53,991 nt of DNA from an uncultured Clostridium sp. (GTDB lineage Bacteria > Bacillota > Clostridia > Christensenellales > Borkfalkiaceae), in assembly GCA_900555925.1 (NCBI GenBank), contig USMU01000002.1, forward strand, positions 1 to 53,991. Direction: 5' to 3'. The translations under genes were made by a program, and so were the position numbers. Positions 1-8,727 of the stretch are shown in pieces (position 1 is the first letter of the stretch; every line of letters starts with the position of its first letter). The notes under the pieces were generated by a model that made no database searches, was not told where the DNA came from, and saw only the letters and a list, made by a program, of their open reading frames with translations.

Positions 1-2
1 CC

Positions 3-785
3 GAAGATTCGGTCGGGACGGGAGAAACTCCCGGAAGCGGAGAGAATGAAGGAAGCGGAGAGCAAACGGGAGACGGCGGAAGCGACAACGGAGCAGAAAA
101 CGGCGGAGATACGGGGAACGAAGAGGAGACGGCGCCCGAACCCGAGGACAATTATGAATATTACATAACCTGCAAGAGGGACGGAGTGAATATCCGTTCG
201 GGCGCGGGGACGGAACATTCGGTCATCGGAACGGCGGAAAAGGGCACCACGTATGTGCTCAGAGGAAAAGTGGGAGATTGGTACAAAACGTACTATAAAA
301 ATCAGACGGCCTACATAAATGCTTCTTATTTCGACGTGTTCTCGATCGAAAAGAGCGAAAACGACGCTGTGGAAGAAGTTCTCGAAAAAGGCTATGCGAC
401 TCTGGGCGTCCCTTATGTCTACGGCGCCGTGCGTCTGCACGACGGATACGGAAATTTCCTCAAAGGTTTCACGACCTCGAAATTCGACTGTTCGTCTCTG
501 GTACAGTACGTCTTTTACGAAGGCGCGCAGGTGGTGTTGCAGACCACTACCCGACTTCAATCGGTACAGGGAACCTACGTGCCCCGTTCCGAACTCAGTC
601 GGGGAGACAGCATCTATTTCACCAATGCGGTCAGGCAGAACTATACGGGAGTGGAACGAATCGGGCATGTAGCGATCTATCTCGGAGATAACTATATCCT
701 GCACACCGCGACGGATTACGCGCGGATAGAGCCCATCAGCGCGAAACGTTGGAGCTACTACATAGAGACCCGCAGATTCGTTTGA
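3..785 (+). CDS. SH3b - NlpC/P60 cell-wall peptidase, 3' part
   Basis: The frame is open from the left edge, so the gene starts outside the window; an internal GTG at 186 is not the start. The visible protein begins with a Gly/Glu/Asn/Ser-rich linker (about 50 residues), then a bacterial SH3 domain (VNIRSGAGTEHSVIG onwards) and an NlpC/P60 domain. Catalytic residues are visible: Cys in FDCSSL (codon 489-491), His in GHVAIYLGD (666-668) and a second His in LHTATDY (702-704). Enzymes of this family cut the D-Glu/diamino-acid bond in peptidoglycan stem peptides outside the cell, and SH3b domains bind the wall. The export signal must lie upstream. The stop is TGA, followed by a hairpin terminator. 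The family call is firm; the exact cleavage role (growth, separation or lysis) cannot be read from the fragment. Confidence 0.9.
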   Translation, partial: EDSVGTGETPGSGENEGSGEQTGDGGSDNGAENGGDTGNEEETAPEPEDNYEYYITCKRDGVNIRSGAGTEHSVIGTAEKGTTYVLRGKVGDWYKTYYKNQTAYINASYFDVFSIEKSENDAVEEVLEKGYATLGVPYVYGAVRLHDGYGNFLKGFTTSKFDCSSLVQYVFYEGAQVVLQTTTRLQSVQGTYVPRSELSRGDSIYFTNAVRQNYTGVERIGHVAIYLGDNYILHTATDYARIEPISAKRWSYYIETRRFV

Positions 786-842
786 ATAAATATACAAAAC
801 AGGTAACCACGGAAAAGCGGCGGCCTCAAAATAAAAAATACG

Positions 843-876
843 CCCGCGGCGATTCAGGGAAATGAACCGCCGCGGG
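843..876. terminator. bidirectional rho-independent terminator
   Basis: A perfect 9-bp stem, CCCGCGGCG / CGCCGCGGG, with a 16-nt loop lies between the converging NlpC/P60 gene (plus) and the small membrane-protein gene (minus). Plus-strand RNA continues with TATTTTGC and minus-strand RNA with CGTATTTTTTATTTTG, so it can end both transcripts. Confidence 0.8.
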
Positions 877-894
877 TATTTTGCATTCTTCCGA

Positions 895-1260
895 TTAATA
901 AGTATATGTTACGGTAGAAGAAATAAAAAATGCGAGCACAAAAACGAGCACCGAGCAGACAAATACGCTGCAGCTTATTCCCTTGACGGTCCCGCTATCG
1001 TTTTTGACGATGCCGACTGCGGAAAAAATGACCGATACGGCAATCAGAATAAAGCTCAGATACATCAACCATTCGGCGTCCAGCCCTTTTAAGTTCTCCC
1101 AAGGGCTGTAATAATAATCCTTTCTTACCGTAGTAAATTCTCCCGTTTCCACATTCATTGCGGGAATTTTGCCTGCATAATGAAAAAAGTTTATAAAATA
1201 CATCGGCACAAACAGGATATTCAGTACGATTTGTATTGCGGATACAATTTTACTCTTCAT
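895..1260 (-). CDS. small membrane protein, three predicted helices, unknown function
   Basis: A 121-residue protein starting MKSKIVSAIQ. An AAAGGAGGGG ribosome site four bases before this ATG favours it over an upstream start that would add 11 residues. Three hydrophobic stretches are visible: residues about 5-24, 62-83 and 95-117. A polar loop between the first two contains a Tyr-rich stretch (KDYYYSPW). No known family is recognised. It follows the nucleotidyltransferase gene after a gap of 126 bases and precedes the shared terminator at 843-876, so it may be the last gene of the lon-engB transcript or have its own weak promoter. Confidence 0.65.
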   Translation of the reverse strand: MKSKIVSAIQIVLNILFVPMYFINFFHYAGKIPAMNVETGEFTTVRKDYYYSPWENLKGLDAEWLMYLSFILIAVSVIFSAVGIVKNDSGTVKGISCSVFVCSVLVFVLAFFISSTVTYTY

Positions 1261-1386
1261 ATTTCCCCTCCTTTGCGCTTCGTAAAACCACATTTCAGAT
1301 ACGTTCTTTCAACAGATTGCCGCGCCGTTCTCTCCGTAGTCTCTTCGGTCGGTTCGCTTCGCGGTCTTTTGGTCGATTCCGCGATT

Positions 1387-2175
1387 TCAGTTCGGAAGCC
1401 GCGCGCGCATATCTCGGAAAAATTTTTCCGCTTCCTCCTCGGGGAGGGAAAAGGGAATGCCGTAAATATATTCGTCGAGCGCGGCCGCCACGACGGGAGC
1501 ATATTCTTTCGGAAGATTTTTTAAGGCCCGGCGCCCGCCTTCCAACTTGGAAACGATCCGATCTTCCCGCAAAAAAGCCAACGTTCGGCAAAGAGATAAA
1601 ACAGCGTCTCCGAACGCCTCCGTTTTCTTTGGCGAATCCGAAATGTCCGTAAGGAGACTGTCTATATAATCCGCGCGCGGGACATTCCCGAAAACGGACG
1701 ATACGGAATGGCCGCGAATCGTTTTTCCGACGGCTTTCGTCACCGTAAAATGCGCCGCGAGGTCCTTGTCCGTGCCGTGCATGGCCGAACAGTATGCCTG
1801 CGGCGCGATTTTGTATTTTTCTCTGTGCAGCGCGGAAAAGTGCAAATCGAAGGGCGTAGGATAAACAAAATCCCGACAATCCTTTTCGGAAACCACACTC
1901 ATTTCAAAGCCTCTCGCGGGCGCCTTATCCTCCAAACGCGTCAGAACGTCGAGCAAAGCGACCTTTTCATTCAACGCGAGCGCCGATTTTGCGACGACCA
2001 GAAAATCGATGTCGCTCCTTTCCCAAGAAAAGCACCCGAACGCAAGGGAGCCGTGGGCATAAATTCCCACGAGATTTTTACCGAGGATTTCCTCGTAACG
2101 CCCCGCCACGGTATCCAGCAACGCCAGCGCACGACTGCCTGCTTCTTTATAAAGGTTTTTATAAAGGGAAGTCAT
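1387..2175 (-). CDS. aminoglycoside nucleotidyltransferase-like protein (AadA/ANT type)
   Basis: This 262-residue protein matches the length and layout of the AadA / ANT(3'')-ANT(9) family: an N-terminal nucleotidyltransferase fold and a helical C-terminal domain. The signature is at residues 39-61: YAHGSL (G42, S43), then WERSDIDFLVV with metal-binding D55 and D57. E91 in FEMSVV aligns with the family's catalytic base. Known members adenylylate streptomycin and/or spectinomycin in the cytosol; the substrate here is inferred only. The start codon overlaps the stop of the preceding sugar-transferase-like gene (ATGA), so translation is probably coupled. Its place behind lon and engB, with no mobile element nearby, suggests an intrinsic chromosomal gene rather than a recent resistance import. 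Confidence 0.8.
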   Translation of the reverse strand: MTSLYKNLYKEAGSRALALLDTVAGRYEEILGKNLVGIYAHGSLAFGCFSWERSDIDFLVVAKSALALNEKVALLDVLTRLEDKAPARGFEMSVVSEKDCRDFVYPTPFDLHFSALHREKYKIAPQAYCSAMHGTDKDLAAHFTVTKAVGKTIRGHSVSSVFGNVPRADYIDSLLTDISDSPKKTEAFGDAVLSLCRTLAFLREDRIVSKLEGGRRALKNLPKEYAPVVAAALDEYIYGIPFSLPEEEAEKFFRDMRARLPN

Positions 2176-3170
2176 TTTCCTTTTTCGGAATCGGTTTTGT
2201 CCGAAAACGCTTCTTCCGATTGCGCCGTGTCCGCTTTGCCGTCAACCGTTTGCGGCTGTTCGGAAGGAGCATTTTGCCGCGATTCCTCCCCGCCGTTTTC
2301 GGACTGTTCCGTCCGAACTTCTTCCCCGTCCCGTTCGGACGGTTCCTTCGTATCTCCTTCGGATTCTTCGTTTTCTTCGTTTTCTTCGTCTTCTTGCTCT
2401 TCCTCGACGGGCTCGTATGTCTTTCTCAGTTCCTCTTCCTCCGCGGCGGCAGAGCGGGCGACGGAATCGAAGTCCTCGCGGGAAATCGTCCCTTCGTCCA
2501 GGAGCGATTCCGCATAAGTCTTATCCTCCGTCACGCCGAGATAGCCCTTTTCCCCGCGGATCGTCTTCAACAGCCAGGAAAAGAAAATTTTCAAATCCCC
2601 GAACAGGCTCATGCGGCGGGCGTAACGGATGTCGGAATGGAGCATTTCCTTATAGTCGGTCTCCTCATCGCCCGAAACGACCAAGGGATTGATGAGGCCG
2701 GGCCGCACGGAAAAACGTCCCTCGTCGTCTTCCGAGACGAAAGCGGCGTCGATAAAGGAAAACTTTCTGACGCCGATAAAGCTCAGGCGGCCGCAAAAAA
2801 TATCAAAGAATACGGGCAATTTATAAAACCGCGTGCGTCTGAGCCAACGGCCGTAGCTTCCCGCCTCGTTTCCGTCGTCATCCGTCGTTCGGAACAACCT
2901 GAGCGCGATCGTTTTGGCTTTTTTGCCGACATAAAATTCATGTGTCACGAGAGAGCGCATGTTTCCCGTGCGTTTTTTATAAATTTTCCCGCGCACGAGA
3001 ACGGCGAGATAGAGCGGAGAGAGCACCGCCATACAGACGAGCGCCGCCACCGCGTCCCAGAAGCGCTTGAAAATCCAGCGGTAGGCAATCGCCATGACAA
3101 CCAGCGCCGCCGCCACGTCAAACGCAATAAACAGCGCGAGACCATACCACGTTTTCAAAAATTCATCCAT
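2172..3170 (-). CDS. degenerate bacterial sugar-phosphate transferase (PglC/WcaJ-like) with acidic tail
   Basis: The first ~220 of 332 residues follow the polyprenyl-phosphate sugar-phosphotransferase family: an N-terminal hydrophobic segment, KRFWD with a second membrane segment (residues 35-59), RLFRTT (91-96), CGRLSFIGVR (126-135) and VRPGLINPLVVSG (155-167). The family normally transfers a sugar phosphate to undecaprenyl phosphate at the inner membrane face. The catalytic Asp-Glu pair of the usual DELPQ motif is replaced by Tyr116-Lys117 (FYKLPV), and the usual GPRP reads GVRK. Enzymatic activity is therefore doubtful. The last ~95 residues are a Glu/Asp/Ser-rich, probably disordered tail. 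The start overlaps the engB stop by 8 bases and the end overlaps the next gene by 4, so it belongs to the lon operon. Confidence 0.7.
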   Translation of the reverse strand: MDEFLKTWYGLALFIAFDVAAALVVMAIAYRWIFKRFWDAVAALVCMAVLSPLYLAVLVRGKIYKKRTGNMRSLVTHEFYVGKKAKTIALRLFRTTDDDGNEAGSYGRWLRRTRFYKLPVFFDIFCGRLSFIGVRKFSFIDAAFVSEDDEGRFSVRPGLINPLVVSGDEETDYKEMLHSDIRYARRMSLFGDLKIFFSWLLKTIRGEKGYLGVTEDKTYAESLLDEGTISREDFDSVARSAAAEEEELRKTYEPVEEEQEDEENEENEESEGDTKEPSERDGEEVRTEQSENGGEESRQNAPSEQPQTVDGKADTAQSEEAFSDKTDSEKGK

Positions 3171-3936
3171 TGGAAATTTCCTTTCCCGATTCCTCGGACG
3201 AGGGCGAAACCGCCCCCTTTATCATCATTTCGGAAGAGTCCTCGTTCCCGAGTTCTTCCGCCCCCGAAGCCGAGAGCGTCCGCTCCGTCACCTCGGCGAT
3301 TTTCAAAAGCACCGAATCCTTGCCGTATCCCGTCTGCGCACTGGTGGCCAGGAGATTTTCCGTACCCAGATACAGATCCGCCGCTATCGCCTTGACGTGC
3401 TCTTTCAGCTTCATTTTCGAAAGTTTGTCCGCCTTTGTCAAAACGACGGTAAACGGAATGATGTGATAGTGTAAAAATTCTATCATCTGCATATCGTCCG
3501 CCGTCGGATCGTGCCGACTGTCTACCAGCAAAAACACGTGCGAAATCCGCTTTTTATCCGCGAAAAAGGCGTTCAGAGTCTTGGCCCATTTCTCCTTTTC
3601 CGCCTTCGAGACCCGCGCGAAGCCGTATCCCGGCAGATCCGCCAAAATAAACGCTCCGAAATCGAAATAGTTCACCAGCCGCGTCCGGCCGGGTTCGCTG
3701 CTCGTCTTTGCCAGCTTTTTTCGGTTGGCCAACATATTGATGAACGAGCTTTTGCCCACGTTGGATTTTCCGCAGACGGCGATCGTCGGTTTATCGAAAG
3801 AAAGAAACTGCTTTTCGTTCGCCGCCGAAGTGATAAACATCGCGTTTTTCACGACGAGGGGCGCACGGAGCTCACGGGACGGGAGCTCTCCGCGAGGTGC
3901 GGGCGTCGGTTTTTCATTCGTCTCATACATGGGCAT
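3163..3936 (-). CDS. engB: ribosome-biogenesis GTPase EngB (YsxC)
   Basis: A TrmE-Era-EngA-EngB family GTPase that takes part in 50S subunit assembly. Visible motifs: G1 GKSNVGKS at 56-63, the Thr/Arg-rich switch TSSEPGRTR, G3 DLPGYGFA at 100-107, and G4 LTKADK near residue 150. The core is typical, but the protein is 257 residues against about 200 in well-known members. The extra length is a Pro/Arg-rich N-terminus (about 25) and a Ser/Glu-rich C-terminus (about 45). The start has AAAGGA five bases upstream; a second ATG two codons on is possible. It sits 16 bases after lon, the same order as lonA-ysxC in Bacillus subtilis, and overlaps the next gene by 8 bases. Confidence 0.95.
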   Translation of the reverse strand: MPMYETNEKPTPAPRGELPSRELRAPLVVKNAMFITSAANEKQFLSFDKPTIAVCGKSNVGKSSFINMLANRKKLAKTSSEPGRTRLVNYFDFGAFILADLPGYGFARVSKAEKEKWAKTLNAFFADKKRISHVFLLVDSRHDPTADDMQMIEFLHYHIIPFTVVLTKADKLSKMKLKEHVKAIAADLYLGTENLLATSAQTGYGKDSVLLKIAEVTERTLSASGAEELGNEDSSEMMIKGAVSPSSEESGKEISNG

Positions 3937-3952
3937 AGTTTCCTTTTATTTT

Positions 3953-6406
3953 TCAGCGGCAGCGGACTCCGCCCGAAAGAGGCACTCCGTCGTCGCGCAC
4001 GGGCAGAACGGGTTCTTTTTTCGGCTTTATCCGTTTGGGCTTCGCCTGTTTGAGCTGCGGCGGTTCTTCGTCCTCCGCTCCGCGCACGGCGAGAGAGAAT
4101 ACTTCGTCCGCATCCGTCACGGGAATAAAATTCAGCTCTTTGCGCACGCTTTCGGGGATTTCCTCGATGTCCTTCTCGTTTTCCTTGGGAATAACGATAT
4201 TCTTAATCCCCACCCGCCGCGCGGCGAGCGCCTTTTCCTTCAATCCGCCGATGGGAAGGACTTTGCCGCGGAGCGTAATTTCCCCCGTCATGGCAATATC
4301 CTTTCTCACGGGGCGTCCCGTAAAGGCGGACAGGATAGCAGTGGCGATCGTGATGCCCGCGCTGGGTCCGTCCTTGGGCGTTGCGCCTTCGGGAACATGG
4401 ATATGAATGTCCGTCGTCTCGAATTTATCCGCGGGAATTCCGTATTTATCCGCATGCGAACGGATAAAGGAAATCGCCGCCAAAGCGGATTCCTTCATGA
4501 CGTCTCCGAGTTTCCCCGTCAGACGGATTTCCCCTTTGCCGTGCATCGCGGAAGCCTCCACCGTCAGCGTGGTGCCGCCCACGGCCGTCCATGCCAATCC
4601 CGTCACCGCGCCCACTTCTTCCTTGCCGCGGGCTTCGTCCGCCTTAAAACGAGGCGCGCCCAAAAATTCCTCCGCTTTCTTCCTGTCCACTTTTACCTTG
4701 GGCAGGGTTCTATCGTCCGCATAGCGAACGGCAATCTTCCGACAGACCGTACCCACCGTGCGCTCCAAAGTACGCACGCCCGCTTCCATGGTATAGCCTT
4801 CGATAATCGCGCGAATTCCGTCCTCCGTAAATTCCGCGTTCTCCTCCGAAAGACCGTTCGCCTTTAACTGCTTGGGAATGAGATACCGCTTTGCGATTTC
4901 CGTCTTTTCTTCCAGCGTATATCCCGAAAGTTCTATGATTTCCATACGGTCGCGCAAGGGTCCCGGAATGGTGTCCAGAGAGTTCGCCGTCGTGATGAAC
5001 AGCACTTTGCTCAGATCGTAGGGAACTTCGAGATACCTGTCGCGGAAAGTGGAATTCTGTTCGGGATCGAGCACCTCCAAAAGCGCGCTGGCGGGATCGC
5101 CGCGCATATCCGAAGAAATTTTGTCGATTTCGTCGAGCAGGAACACGGGATTGACGGACCCCGCGTTTTTCATGGCATAGATAATCCGACCGGGCATGGC
5201 GCCGATATAGGTGCGGCGGTGTCCGCGGATTTCCGCTTCGTCCTTGACGCCGCCGAGGCTCATGCGGACGAATTTACGATCCAGAGAACGCGCGATGGAA
5301 CGCGCGATGCTCGTCTTTCCCACACCCGGAGGCCCAACGAAACAGAGAATGGGCGCTTTCATGTTCCCCGTCAGTTTAAGCACCGCGAGATATTCGGTAA
5401 TGCGCTCCTTGATCTTTTCAAGGCCGTAATGATCGGCATCCAGCACTTTCACGCAGTCGGAAAGTTTCTCCGTGTCCTTCGTCTCTTCCGTCCAAGGCAA
5501 ATCGAGAATCCAGTCGAGATACCCCGTAATCACCGTATATTCGGGCGAGGAGGACTGCATTTTATCCAGCCTGTCCAGCTCTTTGAGGCACTTCTCCTCC
5601 ACCTCTTCGGGCAGCTTCTTCGCAAGAATTTTCTCGCGGTATTCGTCCTCTTCCTTGCCGTCGTCCCCGAGCTCCGTATGAATGGCTTTGAGTTGCTCGC
5701 GCAAAAAATAATCCTTCTGCGAACGGTCGATGTTCTGGCGGACGGCGGAAGCAATTTTCTTTTCGATCTTTGCGATTTCCAGCTCGTCGTTGAGACAGCG
5801 CTCGAACAGTTTGAGCCTTTCGATGACCGATTCTTCCTCCAAGAGTTCCTGCTTGATTTCCAGGCGCACGCGCATGGCGGAAACGGTCATATTGATATAA
5901 GTATCGGGGTCGGAGCAGGCTTCCAGCTGAGAGAGGATATCCTTGCCGATTTTCCCGTCCGCCATGAGCACGTCGCGCACCATTTCGCGCGCGGTACGGA
6001 AATAGGCCTCCTCCAATACCTCGTCGCCGTGTTCGGACAGAATTTCGTCCGTCACCGCATAATAATATCCCGACTCAAACTGAACGGAGCGGGCGCGGGC
6101 GCGGTACAATCCCTCGGTGAGAATCCGAAGCGTTCCCCCGGGGAGCTGCGTCACCTGCTTGATGCGCGCCACCGTACCGACGGAATAGATGTCGTCCGCC
6201 GTGATTTCGTCCTTTTCCGTCTCGCGCTGCGCGCAGATAAAGAGCAGTCTGTCCGCCGAAGCGGTCGCTCTGTCGATCGCCTTTAACGTAATTTCCCTGC
6301 CCACCTCGAACGACGTGAGCGTATCGGGAAACGCCACCTTGCCCCGCAAGGGCACGATGGACAATATATTTGTTCTTTGTATTTGCTTTTCAGTATAATT
6401 TTCCAT
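3953..6406 (-). CDS. lon: ATP-dependent protease Lon (LonA)
   Basis: A cytosolic AAA+ serine protease that degrades damaged and some regulatory proteins. The domain order is complete over 817 residues: N-terminal substrate-binding domain (about 14-210), AAA+ module with Walker A GPPGVGKT near 360 and a Walker B ending LLDEIDKI, then the protease domain with catalytic Ser682 (DGPSAG) and Lys725 (GGLKEKA). The last ~45 residues are a Lys/Pro-rich extension. Its own promoter lies at 6513-6541, giving a leader of about 100 bases. No CIRCE element or clear CtsR box was seen in that leader. It heads the operon lon-engB-transferase-like-nucleotidyltransferase. Confidence 0.97.
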   Translation of the reverse strand: MENYTEKQIQRTNILSIVPLRGKVAFPDTLTSFEVGREITLKAIDRATASADRLLFICAQRETEKDEITADDIYSVGTVARIKQVTQLPGGTLRILTEGLYRARARSVQFESGYYYAVTDEILSEHGDEVLEEAYFRTAREMVRDVLMADGKIGKDILSQLEACSDPDTYINMTVSAMRVRLEIKQELLEEESVIERLKLFERCLNDELEIAKIEKKIASAVRQNIDRSQKDYFLREQLKAIHTELGDDGKEEDEYREKILAKKLPEEVEEKCLKELDRLDKMQSSSPEYTVITGYLDWILDLPWTEETKDTEKLSDCVKVLDADHYGLEKIKERITEYLAVLKLTGNMKAPILCFVGPPGVGKTSIARSIARSLDRKFVRMSLGGVKDEAEIRGHRRTYIGAMPGRIIYAMKNAGSVNPVFLLDEIDKISSDMRGDPASALLEVLDPEQNSTFRDRYLEVPYDLSKVLFITTANSLDTIPGPLRDRMEIIELSGYTLEEKTEIAKRYLIPKQLKANGLSEENAEFTEDGIRAIIEGYTMEAGVRTLERTVGTVCRKIAVRYADDRTLPKVKVDRKKAEEFLGAPRFKADEARGKEEVGAVTGLAWTAVGGTTLTVEASAMHGKGEIRLTGKLGDVMKESALAAISFIRSHADKYGIPADKFETTDIHIHVPEGATPKDGPSAGITIATAILSAFTGRPVRKDIAMTGEITLRGKVLPIGGLKEKALAARRVGIKNIVIPKENEKDIEEIPESVRKELNFIPVTDADEVFSLAVRGAEDEEPPQLKQAKPKRIKPKKEPVLPVRDDGVPLSGGVRCR

Positions 6407-6512
6407 ATAATTATTTTTACCCTTTCACTCCTCTTTTCAAACAATCCCTTTCACGATAATGCAAAACGCCCTCAAAACGGGCATAAAAACGAAAAAACTT
6501 CTTTATATATTT

Positions 6513-6541
6513 ATTATAACACATCGCGGGCGAAAAGGCAA
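6513..6541 (-). promoter_or_regulatory. sigma-A promoter for the lon operon
   Basis: On the minus strand, TTGCCT (-35, 6536-6541) and TATAAT (-10, 6513-6518) are separated by 17 bases. The predicted transcript starts about 100 bases before lon. Confidence 0.7.
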
Positions 6542-6638
6542 AGAACTTTCCCTGAAAATTCTTTCACATATCTTTACAACCTGTCGTTTTTCGTCGAATA
6601 AAAAAAGAGTTTTCCCTCAAAAAATTTTTGTTTCCCTG

Positions 6639-6666
6639 TTGACTTTTCGTTTTTTTATGTTATAAT
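6639..6666 (+). promoter_or_regulatory. sigma-A promoter for the 177-residue protein gene
   Basis: TTGACT (6639-6644), a 16-base spacer and TATAAT (6661-6666) lie directly upstream of the AAGGAGG site of the plus-strand gene at 6694. The arrangement is divergent from the lon promoter. Confidence 0.8.
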
Positions 6667-6693
6667 GAAATCAGAAAAAAATAAGGAGGATAT

Positions 6694-7227
6694 ATGAAAA
6701 AGAAAATTTTAATCATCATTCTTCCGATTGTCCTGGTGCTGATTGTCCTGACGGGAATATTATTATATGTATATCTTCCGCCCAAAGACTCTAATTTCCG
6801 AATCGATTTGCAGGTAGACGATATCGGATTCGACGACGAGATTACCTTGGTTTCGGACGACAAATCGGGCAACATGGTCCTTTCCTGCAAAACGGGAAAA
6901 ACGCTCAATTTTCGGCTGCTTTTCATGCACAGGGACAGGAGAGAATATAAAACCGTTTATCGCGGGGAAACGTTCATGGACATAGAAATTTCCCTGGCAA
7001 ATTCCCTCGTATATTCTCCCGATCGCTCCGAGACTCACGAGCTCACCCTTCCCAATATCAAAGGACTGCGGTTAAACTGGTCGATCGACAACTGCACACG
7101 GGCGTATACCTTTGAAGAAAAGGGAATCTATACGATCGTTGCGAAATCGTTTTTCCGGACAAAAGGCAGGGAATTCGCCCCCGTTTCTCGCCCCGTTACC
7201 GTCGTCGTCGGTCTATTTGATTCGTAA
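6694..7227 (+). CDS. membrane-anchored extracytoplasmic protein, unknown function
   Basis: A 177-residue protein with one N-terminal transmembrane helix or uncleaved signal (residues about 4-26, preceded by MKKK) and no lipobox Cys. The remaining ~150 residues are polar and rich in beta-type sequence, so a single outside domain is likely. No family is recognised. The start is well set: AAGGAGGATAT directly before the ATG and a consensus promoter 28-55 bases upstream. It is a single-gene unit, divergent from lon and closed by the terminator at 7325-7356. No neighbour hints at its role. Confidence 0.75.
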   Translation: MKKKILIIILPIVLVLIVLTGILLYVYLPPKDSNFRIDLQVDDIGFDDEITLVSDDKSGNMVLSCKTGKTLNFRLLFMHRDRREYKTVYRGETFMDIEISLANSLVYSPDRSETHELTLPNIKGLRLNWSIDNCTRAYTFEEKGIYTIVAKSFFRTKGREFAPVSRPVTVVVGLFDS

Positions 7228-7324
7228 AACAGATCGTCCCGATATACACGGTCGCGCAAACCTGTAAAATATTGGACGTTGACGCGAATTATATCCTTTG
7301 TCAAAACTAAACCGACATACAAAA

Positions 7325-7356
7325 CCGCGGCGCCAAAATTTTGCGCCGCGGGTTTT
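7325..7356. terminator. bidirectional rho-independent terminator
   Basis: A perfect 9-bp stem, CCGCGGCGC (7325-7333) / GCGCCGCGG (7343-7351), separates the converging 177-residue gene (plus) and clpX (minus). Plus RNA continues GTTTTTCC; minus RNA continues TTTTGTATG. The stem core CCGCGGCG is the same as in the terminator at 843-876. Confidence 0.85.
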
Positions 7357-7384
7357 TCCGCGCTTTTTCTGCAATTCCCGCGCT

Positions 7385-8626
7385 TTAAGCGGATTTTTGT
7401 TTATACACGATTTTCGGCTTTGCGCCTTCCGTCAGACATTCCTTGGTCACGACGACTTCTTCGACGTCCTCCTCGGAAGGAATCTGATACATGACGTCCG
7501 TCATCAGCCCTTCGATGATCGTTCTCAGTCCCCGCGCGCCCGTCTTTAACCGAATCGCCGTCTGCGCGATTTCCTTTACCGCGTCCTCTTCGACCGTCAG
7601 CTTCACTCCGTCGAAGCCCACCAGCTTCTGATACTGCTTGATGATTGCGTTTTTCGGTTCCGTCAGAATCTTCACCAGCGCGTCCTCGCCCAACGGGTCG
7701 AGATTGACCACGATGGGAAGCCGTCCGACAAATTCGGGAATCAGCCCGAACTTCGTCAGATCCTGCGGCTTCACGTCGTCGAGCGCCGAATAGTCCACTT
7801 CGTCCGCGCCCAGCTTGACCTTGCCGCCGAATCCGAGCGTCGTGTCGTCCTTCCTCGACGCCACGATTTTATCCAACCCCACGAACGCTCCGCCGCAGAT
7901 GAATAAAATATTCGTCGTGTCGATTCTCAGGCACTCCTGCTGGGGGTGCTTTCTTCCGCCCTGCGGCGGCACCGAAGCCATCGTGCTTTCGATGATTTTC
8001 AAAAGCGCCTGCTGCACCCCTTCGCCCGATACGTCGCGCGTAATCGATACGTTTTCGCTCTTTCTCGCAATCTTGTCGATCTCGTCGATATAAATGATTC
8101 CGCGCTGCGCGCGCTCGATATCGTAATCGGCGTTCTGAATGAGTTTCAAAAGAATATTCTCTACGTCCTCGCCCACATAGCCCGCTTCCGTCAGCGTGGT
8201 CGCGTCGCTCGTGGCGAAAGGAACGTTGAGGATCTTTGCGAGCGTCCGCGCGAGCAGCGTTTTACCGCATCCCGTGGGCCCCAGAAGCAGAATATTGCTC
8301 TTCTCGATTTCCACTCCGTCGTCCGCCTTTTTCGACTTCATGAGCGAATTTATGCGCTTATAATGGTTATACACCGCGACGGAGAGCACCTTCTTCGCCT
8401 TATCCTGCCCGACGATGTATTTATCCAGCTCCGCCTTGATTTCGGCGGGCTTCTTCAAGGGAACTTCCTCCGTCTTGCTCTCTTTGTCGAGCGTCTCGTC
8501 CACCATCGCCTTGCAGATATCCACGCAGTCGTCGCAGATAAAGACTCCGCCCGGCCCCGCGATGAGACGGCGCACCTCCTCTTTCGATTTACCGCAGAAA
8601 GAACAGCGTTGTTCGTTTTTTTCCAT
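7385..8626 (-). CDS. clpX: ClpX, ATPase subunit of the ClpXP protease
   Basis: An AAA+ unfoldase that recognises and unfolds substrates and feeds them to ClpP. The N-terminal zinc-binding domain has C8, C11, C31 and C34. The ATPase has Walker A GPTGCGKT at 116-123 and Walker B ending IYIDEIDKI. The 413-residue length is standard. The start has GGGGTG about six bases upstream. It is the third gene of tig-clpP-clpX, 101 bases after clpP. The gap contains a stem-loop (8659-8691) that could reduce clpX relative to clpP. Transcription ends at the hairpin 7325-7356. Confidence 0.97.
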   Translation of the reverse strand: MEKNEQRCSFCGKSKEEVRRLIAGPGGVFICDDCVDICKAMVDETLDKESKTEEVPLKKPAEIKAELDKYIVGQDKAKKVLSVAVYNHYKRINSLMKSKKADDGVEIEKSNILLLGPTGCGKTLLARTLAKILNVPFATSDATTLTEAGYVGEDVENILLKLIQNADYDIERAQRGIIYIDEIDKIARKSENVSITRDVSGEGVQQALLKIIESTMASVPPQGGRKHPQQECLRIDTTNILFICGGAFVGLDKIVASRKDDTTLGFGGKVKLGADEVDYSALDDVKPQDLTKFGLIPEFVGRLPIVVNLDPLGEDALVKILTEPKNAIIKQYQKLVGFDGVKLTVEEDAVKEIAQTAIRLKTGARGLRTIIEGLMTDVMYQIPSEEDVEEVVVTKECLTEGAKPKIVYKQKSA

Positions 8627-8658
8627 GTGTCACACCCCGTTTATAAATTGAAAAATAC

Positions 8659-8691
8659 CGCGCAAAGCTCCTTTTTCCGAAACTTTGCGCG
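8659..8691 (-). terminator. terminator or attenuator between clpP and clpX
   Basis: On the minus strand a perfect 9-bp stem, CGCGCAAAG / CTTTGCGCG, with a 15-nt loop is followed by GTATTTTTC. It lies 36 bases after clpP and 32 bases before clpX, so it may end part of the tig-clpP transcripts or mark partial termination. Confidence 0.6.
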
Positions 8692-8727
8692 AGCGTATTT
8701 TTTATGTCCCGTATCCCTTGAAACGCC

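Noticed and set aside
3725..4867. Long plus-strand open frames opposite lon, engB and other genes
   Set aside because: They mirror codon use of the minus-strand genes, are Arg/His/Phe-rich and lack ribosome sites and family similarity.
6407..6512. Heat-shock operator in the lon leader
   Set aside because: Repeats of GTTTTGAGGGCGTTTTG type are visible, but neither the CIRCE palindrome nor a CtsR heptad pair is present.
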